Shown piece after piece: positions 34,401 through 46,297 of a DNA stretch of 64,000 nt. This DNA comes from Salvelinus alpinus (taxonomy: Eukaryota; Chordata; Actinopteri; Salmoniformes; Salmonidae). The stretch covers positions 19,739,905-19,803,904 of the forward strand of contig NC_092094.1 in assembly GCF_045679555.1 (NCBI RefSeq), read 5' to 3'. Positions within the stretch are counted from its first letter, which is position 1. Every line of letters begins with the position of its first letter. The notes under the pieces were generated by a model. The model had not been told where the DNA came from. It worked only from the letters and a program-made list of their open reading frames with translations, and did not search any database. The position numbers and the translations under genes were made by a program.

Positions 34401-34960
34401 CACACAGAGATAGCCTTCAGCCACTACTCCGGCTGAATGGGGTGGACCGGGAGAAGTATAGGAAACTCAGCGAACAGAGGTACACAGAAACTGCACTATA
34501 CTATAAAATACATGTAATTTGTTTAAAGGTTATAATTAATAAATGGTGGAAGCCATTTTGAATAGATGATGCTGATGATGATTATGTTATTGTCTTTTCA
34601 GGCAACTGCTACTTTACACTCAGGAGGTGGATGGAGACTGCACATCAAATGAGGAGGACCTCTTTATCCTGTGAGTTAGTTTACACAACAGTATCTTTTG
34701 GTTGAGCTCAGTCTGGAGTGTTTATCAAACTTTCTTACAGAATGTCCTCTGTTCTCTCCACTAGGTTTTTCATGGAGCAGAATAACCGTATCTTCCAGAC
34801 TCTATCGGAGGTGGCGGCGAGTGCGGACCCCACCCTGACGGCAGAGCACGTGAGGGCCATGGGGCTGGACCCTCAGGCAGACCGCACTTTCCTGGTGGAT
34901 CTGCTGGAGCTCTATGGCATTGATGCCATGCTGGTAATCGATAACCCCTGCTGCCCCTGA
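21836..34960 (+). CDS. dennd11: DENN domain-containing protein 11 (DENND11/LCHN)
   Basis: DENN-domain family protein (human LCHN/KIAA1147), a putative Rab guanine-nucleotide exchange factor linked to neurite growth. Nine coding exons: 21836-22193, 22867-22966, 23631-23789, 26274-26430, 28211-28349, 28521-28652, 34329-34479, 34602-34670, 34765-34960. Donors and acceptors are canonical and phases close to 486 codons (human 455; the extra residues are in the variable N-terminus). The N-terminus has [17 protein letters not shown]. The core has [48 protein letters not shown] and [18 protein letters not shown], matching the uDENN/cDENN parts. The C-terminus ends [24 protein letters not shown]-like retrotransposon sits within the donor sequence of exon 2, and the intron before exon 7 (28653-34328) is largely nested transposons. 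No coding break is seen. A plus-strand AATAAA at 35639-35644 may end the transcript. Confidence 0.92.
22972..23507 (+). mobile_element. Complete 536-bp TRIM-like miniature LTR retrotransposon
   Basis: Two LTRs of 237 bp (22972-23208 and 23271-23507) read as identical base for base, starting TGTAACGGATG and ending ATACTGTTACA. Between them are only 62 bases. Directly after the left LTR is TTGGTGCCGTGACCCGGAT (23209-23227), which fits the complement of a vertebrate tRNA-His 3' end including CCA with one mismatch, a primer binding site. Directly before the right LTR is a purine-rich tract (23241-23270). TAAG flanks both sides (22968-22971 and 23508-23511) as a 4-bp target duplication. There is no coding capacity, so mobility would need proteins from another element. 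Identical LTRs imply recent insertion, or gene conversion. The left TAAG belongs to the splice donor of DENND11 exon 2 (exon ends at 22966). Each LTR contains GGTTCGCGCCC, close to a polymerase III B-box. A solo LTR relative is at 4996-5193. Confidence 0.85.
23865..25337 (+). mobile_element. hAT element with decayed ZBED-type transposase
   Basis: Ends are TAAGGATGCACGATAT and the matching inverted CATATCGGTGCATCACTA, flanked by gtatgaac (23857-23864) and gtataaac (25338-25345). Plus-strand frames between about 24290 and 24830 encode hAT transposase remnants, including [27 protein letters not shown] and [13 protein letters not shown], the C-terminal catalytic and dimerisation part. Stops and frameshifts separate the pieces. 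It contains a SINE fragment (24985-25200). Confidence 0.75.
24985..25200 (-). mobile_element. tRNA-Leu-related SINE copy inside the hAT element
   Basis: Minus strand carries a tRNA-like head near 25195 (ggtctaaggcactgcatctc, ggttcgaatcc). The body has cggccgtgattgggagtccc, and the tail contains gttcttaactgacttgc, which is shared with HpaI-like SINEs. A short GT repeat lies directly upstream. Confidence 0.6.
25685..25840. repeat. CTGT/CT-rich low-complexity tract
   Basis: Pyrimidine-rich run with many ctgtctgt and ctctctct units at the right border of the nested hAT elements. The open frames that run through it are artefacts of composition. Confidence 0.7.
26563..28065 (-). mobile_element. 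LINE copy (jockey/L2-like), minus orientation
   Basis: The 3' end is at 26563 (ttcaaatcaaactttatttg on the plus strand). A small foreign retro-insert with poly-A-like end occupies about 26620-26750. Minus-strand peptides further right are typical of the linker before the reverse transcriptase: [17 protein letters not shown]-like (27270-27043) and the region around 27535-27344 with [20 protein letters not shown]. Frames are broken. It lies between DENND11 exons 4 and 5. Confidence 0.65.
28366..28409. repeat. (CA)n microsatellite
   Basis: About 22 uninterrupted AC units just after the DENND11 exon ending at 28349. Confidence 0.9.
29669..30594 (-). mobile_element. Tc1-like element with truncated transposase and lost catalytic Glu
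   Basis: Left end CACTACATGACAAAAAGTAT beside TA; the right end carries the inverted ACATACTTTTGTATATATAG. A minus-strand frame (30340-29822) holds the catalytic half of a transposase: [11 protein letters not shown] (first Asp), [25 protein letters not shown] (second Asp) and [15 protein letters not shown]. In the last motif the family has Glu, but here Lys, so the triad is broken. The N-terminal DNA-binding part is not in frame. Confidence 0.75.
31567..31675. repeat. (TATATC)n then (CATA)n microsatellite
   Basis: A few tatatc units followed by about twenty CATA units. The run continues beyond the inserted Tc1 element at 33282-33304, so the element jumped into the microsatellite. Confidence 0.9.
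31676..33281 (+). mobile_element. Near-complete Tc1-like transposon with ~235-bp inverted repeats
   Basis: Ends CAGTGGGGAGAACAAGTATT and the exact inverse AATACTTGTTCTCCCCACTG, flanked by TA within a CATA repeat. The inverted repeats extend about 235 bp and agree closely. The transposase frame lies at 32044-33065. Of the elements here, this copy needs the fewest changes from a complete family member. Confidence 0.88.
32044..33065 (+). pseudogene. Tc1-like transposase with one frameshift
   Basis: Begins [20 protein letters not shown]. The first frame covers the bipartite DNA-binding region and the first catalytic Asp (VMWSDETK, about 32489), then leaves the family sequence just after [10 protein letters not shown] (about 32635). 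The rest continues in the next frame to 33065, with [18 protein letters not shown] and [11 protein letters not shown], so all three catalytic residues remain. A single-base loss near 32635-32645 explains the break. It is related to the copy at 8085-9098. Confidence 0.85.
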
Positions 34961-37900
34961 GCCCTGTGTGGCCTGTGCTCCTCTCTCCTTGTACCCTGAA
35001 GACACTGCCTCCTACTCTTCGTCCCCTGGCCTCCTGCCCAGTCAAATGCCTGCAGGTTTCTCTTGGTCTCTCGCCATACTCCGGGATACAGCTGCCTTTG
35101 GCCAGTGTTAACTTAGAGACAGCTCACCTGGCCAATTGGGCCACGATAATAGACACTGCCTGGACTCTGCAGTTCTCTTGCTAAAGTCTGTTTCACATTC
35201 AACAACCACTTGTCTTGTTTGTCTGTTCGCTTGGCATCTGTTCTCTTCTCACTTGGATTTCTGCTTGGTTCACCAGCCCTAGTCAATGGAAGTGGAAGTT
35301 CCACGGAACCTTTGATCAATGTGCCTCGTTGTACTGCTCCCAATACTATGGAGCACTGCTGACTTTGACCAACAGCGCCATGTATCTACAGTAGCATCCT
35401 GTTTGGGGATGGATAATTGATTGTTCCTCTCACTTGGAACCTTAACTCCAAATTCAGCCATGGCACCAAGCCCTTTTTTCTTACGTCTTTAGAGGATTCT
35501 ACCTAACCATGTATAGTGTAATACTAAATATTCACGTGATTGTCAGGGCTTTTATTTTATGGATCTCAATCTTTCTGCTGAATAACTTTACCATGATGTT
35601 GTTTCCTAAACTTCTACATCAGGTTTGCTAGAGCTGAGAATAAAGTGTTTTCACTTGGTTTTCCTCTTAAACAAATTATGCTGAAGTTGATCAACCTTTT
35701 ATTTTTCAGAATGAAAAAAAGGAGCAATGTGAATATTTGTGTGTTTGATAAAAGTCAATAATCAAGAAAGATTCACACTTCAAGACTAATTCACATGAAT
35801 CTGCTTCACATAAACAAGAAGACCTCTTTTGGTTCAAATACAGTGTTTTTCATGATGTCAGCTAATCATACACATTAAAAGGGAAAGATGAGTCATGCCA
35901 GATGTATTTATTTGATATAATGCCCTCATCCAAGGAGGTATTTATTATGGAGCTGAGGTTGAATATTTGTTAAATACTGTAACATTTCATTAGACTGCAC
36001 ATGTTTGTCTGACTTGGTCCAATGCTGACACCCATACAGGCTCCAGTCACTTATGTTTTTCTTGTTCCCTTGTCACATTGCACATGTGTATGGTGACTTT
36101 TGGATAATGTTTTGTGTCGTGTTTTATCAAGTTTAGACGTTTTAAAATTGTGAACTTGAAACTTAAATGAATGTGTTTCTATGACACTAACTTATCATGA
36201 ATGTGTTTCTATGACACTAACTTATCATGAATGCTGCACCACACCACAACTACTGTACTCTTGTTGGATGACCACATGATTATGGGTCAACTTGTTTGTG
36301 TTCTGATTTAATGGCCCAATGTTGTCAGCAGAGAAACTATTACTAAAAGTGCAGTCAGTGATGTAACAGTCTGTCTGTCTCGGAGCCAGCAGGAAGCTTT
36401 GTGTGTTGTGTACTTCAAACTGTACTGCCCGGTTATCAATGAGATTTGTTGCAGATTAAATTAGATTCACGGGTGTCTATGAGAGGGCAGATACAACTTT
36501 CTTTCTTGTTGGAGCTTGTCAGCTGCAGGAAGGAGATCGTTGTGCCCCGTCACTGTAACAATGACTCCTTTGTATGCTTGAGGTTCACAGAGGGAATTAC
36601 TCCCCTCTCTGGGCAGACAGACAGACCCTGATATAGGATCAATTTAGATTTTTATCAAAATAAGATAACATGGACAGGGGAACTTGATCATAGATCAGCA
36701 CTCCTACAGTGAGACACCTTTCGAAAACAGGCTCTGGAGATGACTTTATTTTGTTCTATAGTCCTGGGTGACTGATTTAAATCAATGTATGAAGCAGTCA
36801 TCCAATAGATGTGAGTTCAATGACGCATCAAATATTTTGGATGAAGACAGCGAACTGCTTTCTTTGGGTTCGACTGGTCAGTAGATGTCGGCAATAGTGG
36901 CGCTGTTCATTGAGGTTTAGCTGGGGACAGTTCTGTCCTACAGTGTGGGTTATAAAGCCTAATTAGTGGGTAATCTTTGTGTTAAGTGCAGGCACTCAAT
37001 TAAGACCACAGGCGTATTATACCTGTCAACAGGAAGAGGCATAGAGGAAATGTTTTAGATTTTAAACACTTCCAACTACTTTATCAACATGTCAATTGAC
37101 ACTACTGATATTGGTGTTTGGTAATATGATTAAATGTAGTTCACAGCCATGTTGACTTAGCCCCTTTTTCCTTCTGTTTGTTTTGACCTGTCCCACCCTG
37201 TTCTTTTCAGCACATCCTGGGCATGTGACTGTTTGTTTTACAGGTGTATCATGTAAATGTAGTAGAGAATGCACACGACACAAAAATAAATGTATCAAAT
37301 GCCTTCTTTGTGGAAATTGTTCAGACCTGTACCAGCATTGGCTCATTTGAATATATTTGTACAGTATGTCACCCCACTGAATGTCAATAGAAAGCTTAAT
37401 CTGTATTACTTCAGCACTAATATGCTTCAAGTACTTTAACAACTCATATAGCTAACTGTTAATCCTTGATCACAGCAACTGTAATGTAAACCTATACTTA
37501 AAACATTGGTTAACTACACAGCTACATCCAGAACCTGTACTACTATAAAACATGGAAAGAGACTTTAGTGATGAATACACATTTAGTAACTTGATCGCCT
37601 GAGCCACTCTTGTTTTCAAGCTGGTGACATTACACAGTACTGCCACTGTAAAACAATAAAACATTGGTTTTCTCTGATACTTGTTGGATTGTATTTGTGA
37701 TAGTGTTGCCAAGGGAGAGTGATTCTCATACCAATGTATCTTATCATAGAGTACTGTACATGGAGGACAAAGTCTGCACTTTTCATTGGTATTAAAAAGT
37801 GACAGAACTGTGTGCATCATAACGGAATTATTGAATAAGACTCATTACACATTTAGCAATACACATGACAATATACAATAGTAAATCAGTCAGTTACACC

Positions 37901-38222
37901 AATAGTCCTGCCGGGCAGACTTCTATAAGCTAATTGGTTTGGACATAGCAACCAAAATGCTTGGTCCTTGTTACTGCATCATATTGTCATCTTCCATAAT
38001 TGTGAAAATATTTCAACTGAACATGTCAATGTACTGTAACAATGAGACCTCACTGTAGACTGGTCCACCCTGGTTCAGCTGTGTGTTATGGCTGTTTAAG
38101 GACATACTCCAGACATAAAGAAAAACACACCCAGATACAGTAGAGGTAGAGTCCCAGTACAGACACTAATGACCTCTTGCCTTGACCCTCCTCCCTATTT
38201 CTCTGTGTCCTGCATATTGTTG
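34961..38222. other. Intergenic region between DENND11 and AGK
   Basis: The two genes converge here, so both 3' UTRs lie inside. DENND11 has a plus-strand AATAAA at 35639-35644, about 680 bases past its stop. No further gene is recognised, and the small open frames lack family likeness. The sequence is unusually poor in transposons compared with the rest of the window. Confidence 0.5.
36167..36226. repeat. Exact tandem duplication, 2 x 30 bp
   Basis: The unit beginning atgaatgtgtttctatgaca is repeated once without change (36167-36196 and 36197-36226). Confidence 0.85.
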
Positions 38223-41200
38223 TCACTGCAGCAGGAGCTGCGCTCTGCGTTCAGCGCTGCAGAAGAAGCGCAGTTTCCGTGGCAACAGCCTCACCTCCAC
38301 CGACATAGGCTCATACTCCTCGTTGTCGATGTTGTAGAAGCCAGCACCTTCCTGTGGGAGAGGAAACGGGACAGGACAGTAGGGAGAGGTCATAGAGCAA
38401 AAAGAGTATCGCACACATACTAAAATAAACCAATTTATACAAGAATACATGTAATTTGTTTAAAGGTTATAATTATCAAAGACCGTAATGCGTCTTGTCC
38501 AATGATTTATGTAAACCTTGGATTGCTGATGCAATGTTTTGGTCATTGAGAGGCTTTGAAGCCACCGGTCGGCCATATTGACACTCCACAGTAGGAATAA
38601 GAATGAATGGAATTCTACAGTATTTAAATGAAATGTTTCAAGGTATTTAAGTATTTTCTGTTGTAGTGGGGACAGAAATTATAGTTTAAGGATTTTTTTT
38701 AATTTTTATAAATTGTTCATTTTTATGTTTAGCTCACAATATAATGCATTCTTCTAAATGAAGGTGTCTGTAATAGAATACATGTGGCAAAAATGTATGC
38801 AGACATTAAGAAATGCATTTCTATAGCTTGGGGGAGTGCCAAGATGGAGGCACGGTGGCTCATTGGTCTTGTCTCTGAAGTTTATAGGCTTAAGACAGAT
38901 GAGGGAGTATGTGACCTTGGGCAGATTGAGTCGACATGCACTAGCCTCCAGCTTCAGTGATTGTCTTGTGAATGCAGTTGAGTCCTCCACTTTTTTCTCT
39001 CTGCAATGCAGAAAATGCAACAGCCTTGACACATGCTACATGAGTAAGCAATCATTTACTTTACTCAGGTATTACACAAATAATGTGAGAAAGTACAGTA
39101 CCGGTCCAAAGGTTGGACACCTACTCATTCAAGTTTTTTTTTATTTTAACATTGTAGAATAATAGTGAAGACATCAAAACTATGAAATAACACATATGGA
39201 CTCATGTAGTAAACAAAAAAGTGTTAAACAAATCAAAATATATTTTATATGAGATTCTTCAAAGTAGCCACCCTTTGCCTTGATGACAGCTTCTCTCAAC
39301 CAGCTTCATGAGGTAGTCACCTGGAATGCATTTCAATTAACAGGTGTGCCTTGTTAAAAGTTAATTTGTGGAATTTCTTTCCTTCTTAATGCGTTTGAGC
39401 CAATCAGTTGTGTTGGGGTGGTATACAGATGATAGCCCTATTTGGTAAAAGACCAAGTCAATGACAAGAACAGCTCAAATAAGCAAAGATAAATTACAGT
39501 CCAGAAAATGTAAAGAACTTTGAACGTTTCTTTAAGTGCAGTCCCAAAAACCATCAAGCCCTATGATGAAACTGGCTCTCATGAGGACCGGCACATGAAA
39601 GGAAGACCCAGAGTTACCTATGCTGCAGAGGATAAGTTCATTAGAGTTAGCAGCCTCAGAAATTGCAGCCCAAAAAAACACTTCACAGAGTTCAAGTAAC
39701 ATACACATCTTAACATCAACTGTTCAGAGGAGACTGCATGAATCAGGCCTTCATGGTCGAATTGCTGCAAAGAAACCACTACTAAAAAGGACACCAATAA
39801 GAACAAGAGACTTGCTTGGGCCAAGAAACACAAGCAATGGACATTAGAGATTTTAAGTTCCAATCGCCGTGTCTTTGTGAGATGCAGAGTAGGTAAATGG
39901 ATGGTCTATGCATTTGTGGTTCCCACAGTGAAGCATGGAGGAAGTGTGATGTGTCAGGGTGCTTTGCTGGTGACACTGATTTATTTTGAATTCAAGGCAC
40001 ACTTAACTAGCATGGCTACCACAGCTTTCTGCAGCGATACGCCATCCCATCTGGTTTGGGCTTAGTGGAACTATCATTTGTTTTTCAACCGGACAATGAA
40101 CCAAAACACACCTCCAGGCTGTGTAAGGGCATTTGACCAAGGAGAGTGATGGAGTGCTGCATCAGATGACCTGGCCTCCACAATCACCTGACCTCAACCC
40201 AATTGAGATGGTTTGGGATGAGTTGGACCGCAGAGTGAAAGAAAAGCAGCCAACAAGTGCTCAGCAAATGTGGGAACTCCTTCAAGACTGTTGGAAAGCA
40301 TTCCAGATGAAGCTGGCTGAGAGAATGCCAAGCGTGTGCAAAGCTGTCATCAAGGCAAAGGGTGGCTATTTGAAGAATCTATATTTTGATTTGTATAACA
40401 CTTTTTTGGTCACTGCATGATTCCATATGTGTTATTTCATAGTTTTGATGTTTTCACTATTATTCTACAATGTAGAAAATAGTAAAAATAAAGAAAAACC
40501 CTTGAATGAGTAGGTGTCCAAACTTTTGACTGGTACTGTAAATCTCCACAACTTACCCAACAGTGATAAAATCTCCCACAGTGAAGGAGTCCGGCTCCAC
40601 ACACACAAGCAGGGAGTCATCAATACGCTGAAGGACAAAAAAGAGAACAGGCAGTTTAAACATCCTGTCACTTTTGTTGTAGTAGCTACTAGGTTAAAAA
40701 AAATATATATATAAAAAAAAAAAAAAAATGTGCTGACCGTCTGGACAGGGTTTTTGTTCTGAGTTTGTATTGACAGCTCCAAAGTAGACAGCGTTCTCTC
40801 ATCCCACCTCTCTGGCTCCTCCACTTTGGGAGACGCTGCACAAACAGAAAACCAATGCCAATCATGCTTTGTTAAATAGAAGATACACAAGGACATTTAA
40901 AGGATGTAGTGTTATGTACAGACAGACAAACAAACATAGTGTTACCTGGAATAGGTGGGTACCAGTCATTTTTCAGTCTGCGGGCAATGCGGTACATTAG
41001 GTTGGGGCGCTGGGGCTTTTGTTCCGGCAGGTCAGGAGGGCGAAGGGTCGGGGCTATGTAGGACACAGAGGCCTCGTGAACCTGGGGCCATTCCTGGCGG
41101 ATACAAGAAGACAGCATGGTACAAATGCATGGAGGAACAACGGCAGTCCATGGACTTTGAATGGAAACAGTCATGTTTCTCACCCGTAATGTACTGAACC

Positions 41201-43057
41201 AATGAGCTGCTTTTATCTTCAACGGGCCAAGGTACCAATATCTAAGATAGAAAGCACAGCAATATGAGAAATGTATTTTTAGAGAAGAAACAGAACTTCA
41301 TATTATTATAATGTAATGCACGTAAAAGTATAATATGTGGGAAACGTGTTTACCATAAGCTCTGAAGTTTGACTAGTAATTGTGAGGTTCTTACTTTTTG
41401 ATGGTGGAAGCCACATCTCTGAAGAACCCCCACCGTAGACCAATCAGGGCAAACACTGGCTGTTCTTTCTCTCCCTGGATACATAAAACCAGAAACACAA
41501 TACCATTTTCTATCTTGCTCTCAATGGAGTTATGGTTATTCAATGTGGATTTAAGGTAATATCAGTTTGTGTCATCTTGACCCCTCCCTGAATCCCAGAC
41601 CCTTCTGGTCTCACCTTGATTTGCAGCACATCCAGAGGTACCGTTTCTCCATGCAGGATAGACAATGTCGCTGATGTGATGTGTCTAAAAACAAGAAGCA
41701 ATATGGATGACAAAAAGATTGGAGGATGTTTTAGGACACTAACAACAAGATGATGGCATGGGTTTGTATCTGAATGAACAAGTGTGCCGTGTTTCAATGG
41801 GATACTTACTTCACCTGATTGTCACTGAGGATGTGCAGCCTCTCACTCAGGGAATTGTGGGAGCCCAGTGGGATAAATCCTATGGGGGTTTTACTGAACG
41901 ACTCCTGGGTTTGAGAAACACCCATAGGACTGGGTAGTTAGAGACAGAGATAGCTAAAACAGTATTACACAACACTTATAACATACAATTAGTAATACAC
42001 GGATTATACAATAGTCAATGCTACACAATTTACGTGATCAGCCCTCCGCAGCAAGCCAGTGATAACCTCCTGCAGAGTGCCATCCCCTCCAGCCACAATC
42101 AGCATGTCTGTTTGCTCCATCAGCTCCATCAATTTCTTTGCTTGGCCCTCATAGTCTGTCTGTAAGAGAGAAGACACATGTAGAGTATTACACTATGTAG
42201 AACTATAAACTATAAGGCCTTAGATGCCATGGGGAAACAAAATTGTAGGCCTACCTTTACTAGTGTTACTTCCATACCAGCCAGGTGTAATATAGGCACA
42301 GCATTCTTCTCAAATAAGTTGTTGGCTTTCCTATGATCAGAGAGAAGAGCAAGAGTACAGCAAGACAAATTAGTTAAACACAAATTACAATATAAAAGGG
42401 AAATGGCTGTGGTGCAATAAGCTGGACCTCATGCTTATTCTCTTTGCTTAACTTTAGGGAATGTGACGATTATCTCATACTTACACACTACAAACTGCTG
42501 GGTTTAGGATGACTGTGGCTTTCTTCAGCTGCTCCTGGGGTGATATCTGCTGATGTCCAAATTCCTGCAATTGAGAATGGAGTATTTTGTATTAGAGAAG
42601 AAAACAGTAAATGCAAGTGCAGAATCCTTGAATGCAGACACATATTGTACACAATAAGCCATGTCTCACCCTGGCCGCCAGACAAGCATCTCTTCGCAGC
42701 AGATTATCACTGTGAATAAAATAAAATAAAAATTATTGACAAAGAAAACAACTGATTAAAATACATTCTCCTATTATTCAATGTTGTTGGATTTCAAATC
42801 ACAAGAACCATTCTGTAAGACCTTGATGGCTGATGATTTCTCAAAGGCTACCAATTCCTGTGTACGTGCTCAATGATATTAATGCTAGGGATGATCTGTA
42901 CTTGATCTAACAACCATACCGGTAATTCTGAAGGAAACGTTACGCACCAGTGTTTACCATACAGCCAGTGTCCACCGTATGATAGGGCACACGCAGCGAC
43001 TGTGGACTTCTTCCAATGATTCCGCAGAGTTACAAACACTTTCACAACCCGAGCCAT
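38223..43057 (-). CDS. agk: Acylglycerol kinase, mitochondrial (AGK)
   Basis: Lipid kinase that phosphorylates monoacylglycerol and diacylglycerol in the mitochondrial inner membrane space; in mammals it is also a TIM22 import complex subunit. Fourteen coding exons on the minus strand: 43057-42948, 42709-42670, 42564-42485, 42330-42255, 42159-42034, 41904-41810, 41684-41615, 41474-41395, 41241-41184, 41093-40946, 40835-40738, 40627-40557, 39000-38916, 38351-38223. All phases close to 421 codons, against 422 in human. Motifs are the N-terminal LRNHWKK...GGHWLYGKH mitochondrial segment; [13 protein letters not shown] with the DAGK-type nucleotide loop (GGDGT, residues 126-130); [43 protein letters not shown]; and the C-terminal [21 protein letters not shown] non-coding first exon probably ends at a minus-strand donor near 43640. 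A Tc1 element fills the intron between 40557 and 39000. No coding break is seen. Confidence 0.93.
39096..40538 (+). mobile_element. Tc1-like element filling an AGK intron
   Basis: Starts CAGTACCGGTCCAAAGGTTG and ends with the inverted CAAACTTTTGACTGGTACTG, beside TA on both sides; inverted repeats about 115 bp. Plus-strand transposase remnants include [11 protein letters not shown] (39760s), [14 protein letters not shown] (39920s) and [18 protein letters not shown] (40180s), with the catalytic Glu. Stops and frameshifts separate them, so it is dead. It ends 18 bases from the AGK exon at 40557 and begins 96 bases from the next exon at 39000. Confidence 0.85.
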
Positions 43058-44080
43058 TATCGACACTATCAGAATTTTCATTTCAAATAATAGAGCAGTG
43101 AGAGGTTGGTTATGGCTATTTACAACACAATCCATATTTCTTTACAAGAGCACTTTAATTATATATAACACTGTGTCAAGTTCAGACAGGAGGAACGCTA
43201 GCTAATGTTAGCCAATCGCTATAATAACACGCGTGGGTACGTTTTTATTTATTTTACCTTTATTTAACCAGGTAACGTAAACTCGTACATCGCCTTGGTC
43301 CGTACAATTGCCCTTATTTTAGCGCCCCAAAAAGTAATACTTCCAGATCAACTGTAATGTCAATATCATTGTGAAGCACAATTTCTCCCCTTTCCAACAT
43401 TATCAATTACATGACCTAAACGCTGCCCGTTTCTGCATAATTCAAGCAGGCAATGAGCCCTGTCGGGTCTTTTTAAAAATGGCGGGTGGGTAAACGAAAC
43501 TAATGCGTGATAGTGAGAAGGAGAGAGGTTGTGTGGGAAAATAGCTTTTTTTCACTCGATCTGTCCAACTTATCACCTTATCGCCTCTAAAATGTAAATA
43601 AAACACTATAAAGAGTTTATATAATGTGTCATTACATACCTTTTTGAAGGTTTGTGTCGAATTTGAATCGAGTTTTTAGGGCGGTGCTAAAGTGATCTTA
43701 GAAGAAAACAGCGGCTTTGAGAATGATGATCGCATGCAATGATGACGCAAAAAATGACTAGGTATCCCCCCTTACCCCGTCACTGTCCATTTCTTGTTTT
43801 TAATTGATGAGAGAAGTGCTACACCTGGTGGAGAGAGATTGTAAGACATAAATAGTTGCTTTATGCGTGCTGTACGTTACGACATGACACGTCACGATGT
43901 AACGGAGGGTCCGTTTTTTCAACTTTTCTCCAATACTATAGAGCCATTACCATGTCGATCAATGCTTGAATAGAAACCTAGTTCACACCCCCGATTTTGA
44001 AGTCAACTCAGTCCCATTAGTTTTCTTCTGTAGCCTCGTTTGAATGCTGCGGTTGCGCACATTTGTACGGAATGTGGTGA
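43058..44080 (-). promoter_or_regulatory. AGK 5' region
   Basis: On the minus strand an acceptor (ctgatag) lies just before the AGK ATG. A good donor (AAAAAG|GTATGT, plus 43634-43639) suggests that a non-coding first exon ends at about 43640. A short SINE tail remnant (tttattttacctttatttaa) is at 43245-43275. Promoter position is inferred only. Confidence 0.35.
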
Positions 44081-44084
44081 GTTT

Positions 44085-44520
44085 ACGTTAGGCTAGTTGA
44101 GAACAAGTTCTCATTTACAACTGCGACCTGGCCAAGATAAAGCAAAGCAGTGCAACACAAACAACAACACAGAGTTACACATGGAATAAACAAGCGTACA
44201 GTCAATAACACAATAGAAAAAAAGCAAGTCTATATACAGTACAGCGTGTGCAAATGGCGTGAGGAGGTAAGGCAATAAATAGGCCATAGTAGCAAGTAAT
44301 TGCAATTTAGCAAATTAACACTGGAGTGGAAGATGTGCAAGTAGAAATACTGGGGTGCAAAAGAGCAGAAAAGTAAATAAAAACAATATGGGGATGAGGT
44401 AGGTAGATTCGATGGGCTATTTACAGATGGGCTATGGACAGCTGCAGCGATCGGTTAGCTGCTCGGGATAGCTGATGTTTAAAGTTAGTGAGGGAAATAT
44501 AAATCTCCAGCTCCACATAT
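44085..44520 (-). mobile_element. LINE 3' end fragment (RSg-1-like)
   Basis: Non-coding repeat with characteristic phrases caataacacaatagaaaaaa, gtgtgcaaatggcgtgagga and ggcaataaataggccatagt. These match the 3' untranslated part of the salmonid LINE whose coding part is seen at 50991-51880. 5'-truncated, minus orientation. Confidence 0.5.
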
Positions 44521-45659
44521 TGATTAATATGCCGCAAACCTCCTACCAGTTCAATAATGTATTATTTGTTAAATGGTGCTGTTAGCTTCAAGAGGTCGTT
44601 CCCCAGTTAACGAATGTGAAAGTATCATGTGCTAACTAACGTTCGTTAGGAAAACAAAATGGGAAATGCTTATTAAACTCCAGTTAGTTAGCTTGCTCGT
44701 AATCTCTACAATTTGCCAATATGATATGCTCAGAACACATTGTAATGGCTACACACATAACACTGACTGACTTACTTTACCCCTATCAGGAGCCAGTCAG
44801 TGTGGGCCGCAGGAGCGTCCAACTCCTGGACCTGCAGCTCAGCAGTGTTGACAACTCCTCAGTAAGGAAAGTAGCTATTGGCTGTCCTAAAAGTCGCTAA
44901 ATGACGTCATCGCCTAATTTGCATAATTGGCCATGTGCATGTAGTTGCGATGGACGAAACACCCTAAATATGTTTACAACTACAAATGAACTTTATTCTG
45001 TCGATTCTTGTTTTTTTTTATGTCACAATTCCAACCCTCCTCCTTTATCCGGGCTTGGGACCGGCAAAAGAGACACTCTGGCAGAGTTACTTCGTATTTT
45101 ATTTTATTTTTTTAGTTTAGTTTTCTTAATTTGGATTGGTTTTTAACCTTATGGTCCACTTAGGAGCCTACAACAAGTCACAGTAAAACATGAATATTTT
45201 TAACCATACATTGTTAATGTAGATTGTATACAAAAAACATTCTAAATGGACCAAAAAGAGACAATAGAAAAAACTGTCAATGGCAATGTGAGAAAATATG
45301 GTAACTAGTCTGGCCCTAATTCAGGTTAATTGTTTAAAAACAAAAAGTAAGCCAGGGCAGGATCAGCCAGCGGCAGCTTCCCGCTTCCCGTTTTTCGTGT
45401 CCTCATTTAACACAGACAGTTCTGCAACATTGTTGAGCTATTTACACCTGCATAGAAAACATACTGTTCCCGCTCAAGGTTAACCACAGCCTCTCAGCTA
45501 GTCACACTATCTGGTGCAAAATGTTACTTCCAGCACACACAGACACCCCCATGATAGGCCAAGCATATTTTCAATCCTCTACCCTAGGGTGTGAATAAAA
45601 ATTCATCAATGAATCATATAAAAGCAACAAAGTTTAAAATACCTACATGTCCTTCATTC

Positions 45660-46200
45660 GGTCCCACTATGTACTAGATTGGCTACCAGCCACCTAGGAA
45701 CTTGAAACCCTCATTTCAAAGGAGAACAACAGTTCATTAATTAAATATATGAACGCTTTTTGAGTCCCCCTTTTGACACCCCCTAGGGTGTCACTCATTA
45801 TCCTTTATTTCAGCGGTCACAACATAGTAATATGTTGATAGCATTTCATGAAAATAATAAAAAGTTTATTATTAATAAAAATTTTAAAAATTAACAGAAA
45901 AACAGAAAAAATCAACAAATTATTTTTACAGAAAAACAAAAATCAACAAATTATAAAAAACAGAAAAAATCTACAAATTATTTTTACAGAAAAACAAAAA
46001 TCAACAAATTATATATGCTTTTCGACTGCTTTTCGACTCCCCCATTTGACACCCACAAGGGTGTCATACTCAGAATACAAAGATTAAAAGAAACACACCT
46101 TTATTGTGTGTAATTGTATAAAGAATAAAAACCATCTAGTCCACCCTGCTACGCCTAACAGATACTAGGTTGGCTACCAGCCACCCAGGAACTTTAAACC
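45660..46200. repeat. Duplicated block with internal ~58-bp tandem repeat
   Basis: Two related segments, 45660-45830 and about 46025-46200, share gattggctaccagccacc (then aggaactt) and ccccttttgacacc...agggtgtca type sequence, each diverged. Between them an AT-rich unit of about 58 bases (aaaacagaaaaaatcaac...) is repeated twice (45898-46012). The block lies directly 3' of the minus-strand env remnant and could be part of its LTR, but no LTR ends can be shown. Confidence 0.45.
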
Positions 46201-46297
46201 TTGACATAAGGTAGGACAACATACAGGGTAAAATATTACAAGGATATATTGTGAAACAAAAAGTAATGAATTAAACTAAAAATAAGGAATTTATTTT

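Noticed and set aside
44790-44861. A possible 24-codon exon with acceptor ccctatcag and donor CTCA|GTAAGG, encoding EPVSVGRRSVQLLDLQLS and six more residues.
   Set aside because: Splice signals look good and the phase is 0-0, but I recognise no protein and no partner exons lie nearby. It may be an exon of a gene I do not know or a repeat fragment.
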